From Alphaproteobacteria bacterium (GTDB lineage Bacteria > Pseudomonadota > Alphaproteobacteria > Rhodobacterales > Rhodobacteraceae): DNA of 11,074 nucleotides. Shown here one piece after another: positions 6,218 to 11,074 of the stretch. The notes under the pieces were generated by a model that ran no database searches, was not told the DNA's origin, and was given only the letters and a program-made list of their open reading frames with translations. The position numbers and the translations under genes were made by a program. Every line of letters begins with the position of its first letter. Position 1 is the stretch's first letter. Where the stretch lies: NCBI GenBank assembly GCA_030424705.1, contig JAUHWJ010000023.1, forward strand, positions 1-11,074, written 5' to 3'.

Positions 6218-6523
6218 TCACTCCGCCCCTGCCGGCCGCGCTGGCCCCGTCGCCGTCTCGGGCGGCGGACCGAAGAAACGCCTCCGGGCCTCCTCCCAGG
6301 CGGCTCGGCATCCTTCCAGCGCCGCCTCGTCGCTCGGCGCGACCGTCCGGCAGCGGGCCAGCGTCCCGGCAAGCGCAGTCGTCACGGATTTGTCCGCCGC
6401 GATCGCCGGTCCGGCCTCCCCCGTGACGGCGACCTCCGCGAACTCGAAGGCGGCGGCGAGGACGGCGAGCCCGCCCATGCCGAGCGCGAGCGCGCGGAGG
6501 GTGGAAGCGGTTCCGAGCGGCAT
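6218..6523 (-). CDS. TrbK-alt type putative entry-exclusion protein
   Basis: This small protein of 101 residues sits between trbJ and trbL, the normal place for trbK. A hydrophobic N-terminal segment (about 8-28, STLRALALGMGGLAVLAAAF) could be a membrane anchor or signal. The remainder ends with LARCRTVAPSDEAALEGCRAAWEEARRRFFG, whose two cysteines, Trp and final RRRFFG resemble the alternative TrbK family found in alphaproteobacterial trb operons. In RP4 the TrbK lipoprotein gives entry exclusion, stopping a carrier cell from acting as recipient; that role is inferred here from position and C-terminal pattern. No lipobox is evident, unlike RP4 TrbK. ATG at 6523 is preferred over the in-frame ATG at 6574, because the latter lies inside trbJ and only the former has a ribosome site (GGGGAG) at the right distance. 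Four bases separate it from trbJ. Confidence 0.8.
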   Translation of the reverse strand: MPLGTASTLRALALGMGGLAVLAAAFEFAEVAVTGEAGPAIAADKSVTTALAGTLARCRTVAPSDEAALEGCRAAWEEARRRFFGPPPETATGPARPAGAE

Positions 6524-6527
6524 CGCC

Positions 6528-7301
6528 TCACTCCCCGAAGAGCCGGACAGGGCTCGGCTCGTAGCCGCCGCCATAGTCGAGGAAGCGGGCGAGAGCCTCG
6601 CGCGCCTGAGCCTCCGCCGAGGCGGCGCGGACGGCCTCCATCGTGACGGCGCGATTCTGCGCCGCGATGGCGGCGGCCAGATCGGAGAGCTGCGCCGATT
6701 GCAGCGCCAGCAGCTGGTTCCCGGCCTGCGCCGCCTGCAACGCGCCGACCGCGCCCTGGCTCTCGCGGACGAGGGCGCCCATCTCGGCGCGGGAAGCCTC
6801 GATGTTGCCGACGACGCCGGCCTGCACGCGGAGCGCCGCCTCGAAGCCCGCGACCGACATCTCCCAGCGCCGCCGCGCGCCGTCGATCATTGCGTCGAAC
6901 GCGCCCTGCGCCGCTGCGGCGCCGTAGTCCTCCGAAAAGGCCTCCTCGATGGCGGCGACGTCGAAGGCGAGCCCGCCGGCCCCGTCCAGCAGCGCCTGCG
7001 TCTCGCCGACCGCCTCCCGCAGCCGCGCGAGCGAGGAATGCGGCAGATGCGCGAGGTTCAGCGCATCGTTCATCAGCATGCGCGCCTCATTCTGCAGCTG
7101 GGCGATCTGGTTGTTGATCTGCTCGAGCGCCCTTGCGGCGGAGAGGATGTTCTCGGCGTGGTTCCACGGGTCGTAGACGATCCTCCCGCCGCCGCCGAAG
7201 AAGGCCAGCGCAGGCGTGGTCAGCACGGGCGTCAACGCCAGCGCGCCGACGAGCGCGGTTGCGGCGAGCTTCCGGGACGGGCGGTCAGGCGTGCGGGTCA
7301 T
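6528..7301 (-). CDS. trbJ: TrbJ, VirB5-like minor pilus / mating-contact protein
   Basis: The 257-residue secreted protein is TrbJ, the VirB5-family component thought to act at the pilus tip or in mating contact. A Sec signal peptide is clear: basic MTRTPDRPSRK, hydrophobic LAATALVGALALTPVLTT, and likely cleavage after ALA at residue 33. The mature start FFGGGGRIVYDPWNHAENILSAARALEQINNQI is diagnostic of TrbJ, and the rest is helical and probably coiled-coil, rich in Ala, Gln and Glu. The frame stays open upstream to 7496, but ATG at 7301 is the true start because the signal peptide begins there and AAGGAGA (7308-7314) precedes it by six bases. The first 17 bases overlap the 3' end of trbE. 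It ends four bases before the trbK-like gene. Confidence 0.95.
   Translation of the reverse strand: MTRTPDRPSRKLAATALVGALALTPVLTTPALAFFGGGGRIVYDPWNHAENILSAARALEQINNQIAQLQNEARMLMNDALNLAHLPHSSLARLREAVGETQALLDGAGGLAFDVAAIEEAFSEDYGAAAAQGAFDAMIDGARRRWEMSVAGFEAALRVQAGVVGNIEASRAEMGALVRESQGAVGALQAAQAGNQLLALQSAQLSDLAAAIAAQNRAVTMEAVRAASAEAQAREALARFLDYGGGYEPSPVRLFGE
6531..6536 (-). promoter_or_regulatory. ribosome binding site fixing the trbK-like start
   Basis: GGGGAG on the minus strand is followed by seven bases and then ATG at 6523. It overlaps the end of trbJ. It is the reason for choosing the shorter 101-residue product over a longer reading from 6574. Confidence 0.65.
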
Positions 7302-9756
7302 CTGATGTCTCCTTGTCGACAGGTTCTGTGGGTGATGGGGCCGCCTCGGGGCCGAGCAGGTCGACTGCCCAGTCGAGGCCGCGATGCCGCAGCCAGGCGG
7401 CGGGAAAGCCGGCGCGGCCGTGATTGGTGAGGATCTCGGTGATGGCGGTCTGGTCGGCCTTGGCAGAGGCGGCGGTGAAGGCGAGGGCGACCTCACCGAG
7501 GCCGAGCGCGAAGAGCCGGTTGCCGCGCCGCGACTGGCAATAGTAGTCGCGCTTCGGGATGGCGCGGGCGAGGATCTCGATCTGCCGGTCGTTCAGGCCG
7601 AAGTTCTGGTAGATGCGCGCGATCTGCGGCTCGAAGGCCCGTTCGTTCGGCAGGAAGATGCGTGTGGGGCAGCTCTCGACGATCGCGGGCGCTACAGCCG
7701 AACCGTCGATATCGGCCAGCGACTGGGTGGCGAAGACGACGAAGGCGTTCTTCTTCCTGAGCGTCTTCAGCCATTCGCGGAGCTGCGCGCCGAAACTGGC
7801 GTCGTCGAGCGCGAGCCAGCCCTCGTCGATCAGGATCATCGTCGGCCGCCCGTCGAGCCGGGCCTCGATCCGGTGGAAGAGATAGGCGAGGACGGCGGGC
7901 GCCGCAGGCGAGCCGATCAGCCCCTCGGTCTCGAAGGCGAGCACGTCCGCCGAGCCCAGCGCCTCGGCCTCGGCGTCGAGCAGCCGCCCGAACGGCCCGC
8001 CGAGGCAGAAGGGCTTCAGCGCGCGCTTCAGCTCGGTCGATTGCAGGAGGACCGAGAGCCCGGTCAGCGTGCGCTCCTCGACCGGGGCCGAGGCAAGCGA
8101 GGTCAGCGCCGACCAGAGGTGATCGCGCGCAACCGGGTCGATCGTCGCGCCCTCGCGGCCCAGCATCCCCGCGAGCCAGTCCTGCGCCCAGGCGCGCTCC
8201 GCCGCCTCGTCGATCCGGGCGAGCGGCTGCAGCTGGACGGCGGGCGCCTCGTCAGCGAGCGCGTCGCCGAGGTTCTCCCAATCCCCGCCCATGGCGAGCG
8301 CGGCGCAGCGGATCGAGCCGCCGAAGTCGAAGGCGAAGACCTGTGCGCCCGGATAGCGGCGGAACTGCAGCGGCATCAACGCCAGCAGCACCGACTTGCC
8401 CGCCCCGGTCGGCCCGACGATCAGCGTATGGCCGACATCGCCGACATGGGTCGAGAAGCGGAACGGCGTCGAGCCCTCGGTCTCGGCGTGAAAGAGCGGC
8501 GGGCCGTCCAGATGGTCATTGCGCGCGGGGCCGGCCCAGACCGCCGAGACCGGGATCATGTGCGCGAGGTTCAGGGTCGAGATCGGCGGCTGGCGGACAT
8601 TGGCGTAGAGATGGCCGGGCAGCGAGCCGAGCCAGGCGTCGAGCGCGTTCAACGTCTCGGGGATGCAGGTGAAGTCGCGGCCCTGGACGATCTTCTCGGC
8701 GGTCTTGAGCCGCGCCTCGGCCGCTCGGGGATCTTCGTCCCAGACCGTGATCGTGGCGGTGACATAGGCGGCGCCGGCGAGATCGGCGCCGAGTTCCTGC
8801 AGCGCCGCGTCGGCGTCGGCGGCCTTGTTGGCGGCGTCGCTGTCAAGAAGCGTCGAGGCCTCGTTGGTCATCACCTCCTTCAGGATCGCCGCGACCGACT
8901 TCCGCTTGGCGAACCACTGGCGGCGGATGCGGGTGAAGAGCCGGGCGGCGTCGGTCTTGTCGAGACAGATCGCGCGCGTCGACCAGCGATAGGCGAAGGC
9001 CTGACCGTTGAGCTCGTCGAGCAACCCCGGCCAGGTCGCGCTCGGAAATCCCAGGATCGTGAGGGTGCGGAGATGCATCGCGCCGAGCCGCGGCGCGAGC
9101 CCGCCGAGGAGCGGTTCGTCCGCGAGCACCGCATCGAGATGCATCGGCGTCTCGGGGACGCGCACGCGCTGGCGGCGGGTCGAGACGGTCGAATGGAGAT
9201 AGGTCAGGGTCTCCTCGTCGCCGAGCCAGGCGACCTCGGGCATGAAGCCTTCGAGAAGATCGAGGAAGCGGTCGGTGCGGCCGGTGAACGTGGCGAGGAG
9301 TTCAGCGGGCTCGGCTCCGCGCGCGGGCGCGTTCTCGATCAGCCAGCCGCCGGCGCGGCGAACCTCGTCTGCCGGCGGCATCCAGACCAGCGTCAGAAAA
9401 TACGCGCTCTCGAAATGCCCCTGTTCCTCTTCGAACTGCGCCCGTCGCTCTGCGTCGACCAGCGCTGAGACCGGGTCGGGGAAGTCGGAGACCGGGTAGT
9501 CCTGCGCGGGAATCCGCTGCGCCTCGACGAAGACCGCCCAGCCGGAGCCGAGGCGTCGCAACGCCGCGTTGAGTCGGGCGGACGTGGCGACCAATTCGGC
9601 AGGCGTGGCGGAATCGAGATCAGGCCCGCGGAACCGGCCGCAGCGCTGCAGCGAGCCGTCTTTGTTCAGGACGACGCCCGGCGCGACCAACGCCGCCCAG
9701 GGCAGGAAATCCGCCAGCGAGGCAGGTTTGGCGCGATACTCTGCGAGGCGCAGCAT
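7285..9756 (-). CDS. trbE: TrbE, VirB4-family conjugation ATPase
   Basis: The 823-residue protein is TrbE, the VirB4-type ATPase that powers pilus assembly and substrate transfer at the cytoplasmic face of the channel. The N-terminal CagE/TrbE/VirB domain covers about 1-420 (MLRLAEYRAKPASLADFLPW at the start). The RecA-like motor follows, with Walker A GPTGAGKS at 448-455, Walker B ILIDE at 641-645, and the downstream motif FVVFATQSLADI at 672-683 with its conserved Gln678. The C-terminal part contains IYQNFGLNDRQIEIL and DYYCQSRRGNRLFAL. The length fits the family. ATG at 9756 is chosen: it lies four bases after the trbD stop and begins the typical N-terminus. The same frame stays open much further upstream across trbD and trbC, but that is chance in GC-rich DNA. 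The end overlaps trbJ by 17 bases. Confidence 0.97.
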   Translation of the reverse strand: MLRLAEYRAKPASLADFLPWAALVAPGVVLNKDGSLQRCGRFRGPDLDSATPAELVATSARLNAALRRLGSGWAVFVEAQRIPAQDYPVSDFPDPVSALVDAERRAQFEEEQGHFESAYFLTLVWMPPADEVRRAGGWLIENAPARGAEPAELLATFTGRTDRFLDLLEGFMPEVAWLGDEETLTYLHSTVSTRRQRVRVPETPMHLDAVLADEPLLGGLAPRLGAMHLRTLTILGFPSATWPGLLDELNGQAFAYRWSTRAICLDKTDAARLFTRIRRQWFAKRKSVAAILKEVMTNEASTLLDSDAANKAADADAALQELGADLAGAAYVTATITVWDEDPRAAEARLKTAEKIVQGRDFTCIPETLNALDAWLGSLPGHLYANVRQPPISTLNLAHMIPVSAVWAGPARNDHLDGPPLFHAETEGSTPFRFSTHVGDVGHTLIVGPTGAGKSVLLALMPLQFRRYPGAQVFAFDFGGSIRCAALAMGGDWENLGDALADEAPAVQLQPLARIDEAAERAWAQDWLAGMLGREGATIDPVARDHLWSALTSLASAPVEERTLTGLSVLLQSTELKRALKPFCLGGPFGRLLDAEAEALGSADVLAFETEGLIGSPAAPAVLAYLFHRIEARLDGRPTMILIDEGWLALDDASFGAQLREWLKTLRKKNAFVVFATQSLADIDGSAVAPAIVESCPTRIFLPNERAFEPQIARIYQNFGLNDRQIEILARAIPKRDYYCQSRRGNRLFALGLGEVALAFTAASAKADQTAITEILTNHGRAGFPAAWLRHRGLDWAVDLLGPEAAPSPTEPVDKETSDDPHA
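7308..7314 (-). promoter_or_regulatory. strong ribosome binding site for trbJ inside the end of trbE
   Basis: The minus strand reads AAGGAGA, then six bases, then ATG at 7301. It lies within the trbE coding sequence and decides the trbJ start. It may also allow trbJ to be translated at a rate independent of trbE. Confidence 0.75.
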
Positions 9757-9760
9757 CGTT

Positions 9761-10030
9761 TCAGACCCCGAACCAGGCTGGGTAACGGAGATGTCGTCGC
9801 GCCGCCTCGGCGATCTGCGGGTCGCGTTTTGCAGCCCAGACAGCGAGTAAATGGCCGACGATCCAGACGACCAGACCGACCAACCAGAGCCGCAGCCCCA
9901 AACTGATCGCGGCGGCGATCGTGCCGTTGGCGATGGCGACGGCGCGCGGCGCGCCCGCGAGCAGGATCGGCTCTGAGAGCGCCCGGTGAACGGGGGCGTA
10001 GTAGCCGGGGATGTCGGTCGAGCGGTCCAT
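9761..10030 (-). CDS. trbD: TrbD, VirB3-like inner-membrane protein
   Basis: The 89-residue protein is TrbD, the VirB3-family partner of the TrbE ATPase. The N-terminus carries the typical PGYYAPVHRALSEPILLAGAPR (residues 8-29). Two close hydrophobic segments follow at about 30-48 and 48-66, then a cytoplasmic tail AAKRDPQIAEAARRHLRYPAWFGV. VirB3-type proteins are short, anchored by one or two membrane hairpins, and bind the VirB4 ATPase; in some systems the two genes are fused, whereas here they are separate and four bases apart. The ATG at 10030 is one base beyond the trbC stop, consistent with coupled translation. The length is normal. Confidence 0.94.
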   Translation of the reverse strand: MDRSTDIPGYYAPVHRALSEPILLAGAPRAVAIANGTIAAAISLGLRLWLVGLVVWIVGHLLAVWAAKRDPQIAEAARRHLRYPAWFGV

Positions 10031-10031
10031 C

Positions 10032-10358
10032 TCAGATCAGCGCCCCGCCGCCGAAGGAGAAGAAGGAGAGGAAGAAGCTCGAGGCCGCGAAGGCGATGGA
10101 GAGGCCGAAGACGATCTGCACCAGCCGCCGGAAGCCGCCGCCCGTGTCGCCGAAGGCGAGCGTCAGGCCGGTCACGATGATGATGATCACCGCGACGATC
10201 TTGGCGACCGGGCCCTCGATCGATTCGAGGATCGTCTGCAGCGGCGCTTCCCAGGGCATGCCGGATCCGGCGGCCAGCGCCGCATCGGGGACGAGAAGGG
10301 AGCAAGTTGACAGGGCGACGGCGCCAGCGAGGGCAATGGAGGGCAGGCGTGGGATCAT
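10032..10358 (-). CDS. trbC: TrbC, VirB2-like pilin precursor
   Basis: The 108-residue protein is TrbC, the precursor of the conjugative pilus subunit. A signal peptide is visible at about 1-30 (PRLPSIALAGAVALSTCSLLVPDAALA, likely cleavage near residue 29-30). Two hydrophobic stretches typical of VirB2 pilins lie at about 49-69 (GPVAKIVAVIIIIVTGLTLAF) and 80-101, separated by the short polar loop GDTGGGFRR. The C-terminus is SFGGGALI. In RP4 the pilin is further trimmed and cyclised by TraF; no traF is in the window, so cyclisation here is unproven. ATG at 10358 overlaps the trbB stop as ATGA, with GGAG seven bases upstream. It is one base from trbD. Confidence 0.94.
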   Translation of the reverse strand: MIPRLPSIALAGAVALSTCSLLVPDAALAAGSGMPWEAPLQTILESIEGPVAKIVAVIIIIVTGLTLAFGDTGGGFRRLVQIVFGLSIAFAASSFFLSFFSFGGGALI

Positions 10359-11074
10359 GAGGCGTCTCCGGATGTGGGGGTGAGCAGGTCTTCGATCGCG
10401 TAGTCGCCTGCCTGCGTCAGCCCGGCGACCCGGGCGAGTTCGGTCAGCCGCCGTGCGGCGCCGCGCCCCGTGAGCACCGCGACGAGGTCGATGGTCTCGG
10501 CGATCAGCGCTCGGGGCACGGTGACGACCGCCTCCTGGATCAGCTGCTCCATCCGGCGGAGCGCCCCGAGCGCCGAGCTGGCATGGATCGTCCCGATCCC
10601 GCCGGGATGGCCGGTGCCCCAGGCCTTCAGGAGATCGAGCGCCTCGGCGCCGCGCACTTCGCCGATGGGAATGCGGTCAGGGCGCAGGCGGAGCGAAGAG
10701 CGGACGAGATCGGACAGCGTCGCCACCCCGTCCTTCGTGCGAAGCGCCACGAGATTGGCCGTCAGGCACTGGAGCTCGCGGGTGTCCTCGATCAGCACCA
10801 CGCGGTCCGCAGTCACCGCCACTTCAGCCAGCAACGCGTTGGTCAGCGTCGTCTTGCCGGTCGAGGTCCCGCCCGCGACGAGGATGTTTGCCCGGGCGGC
10901 GACGGCGTGGCGGAGGAGCTCTGCGGCGTGCGGCGTCATGATCCCCGCCGCCGCGTAATCCCACAGCGTGAAGACGGCGACCGCCTGCTTGCGGATGGCG
11001 AAGGCCGGAGCCGCGACGACCGGCGGGAGCAGACCCTCGAACCGCTCGCCCGTCCCGGGCAGCTCCGCCGAGAC
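10355..11074 (-). CDS. trbB: TrbB, VirB11-family ATPase (5' end beyond window)
   Basis: The last 239 residues of TrbB, the VirB11-type hexameric ATPase of the conjugation machine, are present; the start lies beyond the right edge. The frame is open to base 11074, and its first visible residues [19 protein letters not shown] and [17 protein letters not shown] belong to the family's N-terminal domain, so it does not begin at the internal ATG at 10939. Walker [10 protein letters not shown] lies at 10847-10873. It is followed by the Asp-box [12 protein letters not shown], the Walker B segment [12 protein letters not shown] and the His-box [13 protein letters not shown]. Roughly 80 residues are missing if the protein has the usual length of about 320. 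It is the first trb gene seen here and overlaps trbC by four bases; in related elements traG lies upstream. Confidence 0.96.
   Translation of the reverse strand, partial: VSAELPGTGERFEGLLPPVVAAPAFAIRKQAVAVFTLWDYAAAGIMTPHAAELLRHAVAARANILVAGGTSTGKTTLTNALLAEVAVTADRVVLIEDTRELQCLTANLVALRTKDGVATLSDLVRSSLRLRPDRIPIGEVRGAEALDLLKAWGTGHPGGIGTIHASSALGALRRMEQLIQEAVVTVPRALIAETIDLVAVLTGRGAARRLTELARVAGLTQAGDYAIEDLLTPTSGDAS

Noticed and set aside
7302..7496. Upstream extension of the trbJ frame
   Set aside because: It would place a Pro/Arg-rich stretch before a clear signal peptide and lie inside trbE; the ribosome site at 7308-7314 supports the start at 7301.
7384..9468. Very long plus-strand open frame (694 codons) opposite trbE
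   Set aside because: Its translation is Arg/Gly/Ala-rich with no recognisable domain, and it lies wholly antisense to a convincing TrbE with Walker motifs. Long antisense frames are expected in GC-rich coding DNA.
9757..10305. Upstream extension of the trbE frame across trbD and trbC
   Set aside because: The extension is low-complexity Arg/Pro/Ser-rich sequence overlapping two well-recognised genes in another frame; the family N-terminus begins at 9756.
2072..11074. Other plus-strand open frames of 60-300 codons opposite the trb genes
   Set aside because: All are antisense or frame shadows of confidently assigned trb genes with skewed Arg/Pro/Gly composition and no domain signal.
1..11074. 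CRISPR array, tRNA or rRNA genes, defence or cargo genes
   Set aside because: I saw no regularly spaced repeats, no tRNA cloverleaf pattern and no cargo-type protein; the window is occupied by integrase, IS relic and trb genes.

Overview
The window reads as one end of an integrative and conjugative element (ICE) or a related integrated conjugative plasmid from a GC-rich bacterium, most likely an alphaproteobacterium. The alphaproteobacterial call rests on the gene set: a P-type trb mating-pair-formation operon carrying a TrbK-alt type entry-exclusion candidate and ending in a DUF2274 gene, an arrangement I know from alphaproteobacterial mobile elements. The sequence does not let me name a genus.

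Layout, left to right. Positions 1-63 are a short leader with small repeated motifs. Positions 64-1176 (+) encode an intact-looking tyrosine recombinase, the presumed integrase. Positions about 1195-1756 (-) hold a decayed IS3-family insertion sequence; fragments of both its OrfA and OrfB can still be read, but the catalytic DDE part is gone. From 1821 to the right edge everything lies on the minus strand as one tight operon. In transcription order (right to left) it is trbB (cut by the window edge), trbC, trbD, trbE, trbJ, trbK-like, trbL, trbF, trbG, trbI and a DUF2274 gene. Neighbours overlap by 4 or 17 bases or are separated by 1-4 bases, so translational coupling is likely throughout. No separate trbH is present.

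How the genes fit together: the integrase would insert and excise the element. TrbB and TrbE are the two ATPases of the type IV secretion channel. TrbC and TrbJ are the major and minor pilus components. TrbD, TrbL and TrbF form the inner-membrane part. TrbG and TrbI form the envelope-spanning core. The TrbK-like protein probably blocks redundant transfer into cells that already carry the element. Relaxase, coupling protein (TraG) and regulators are not in the window and are expected to the right of trbB.

The integrase and the trb operon converge on the IS relic, and I see no convincing terminator between them. The integrase/IS segment (1-1800) looks less GC-rich than the trb block. I found no convincing sign of an undescribed system. 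The points most worth a second look are the IS relic and its junction with the integrase 3' end, the lipoprotein-type TrbG without a TrbH, and the uncharacterised DUF2274 protein.
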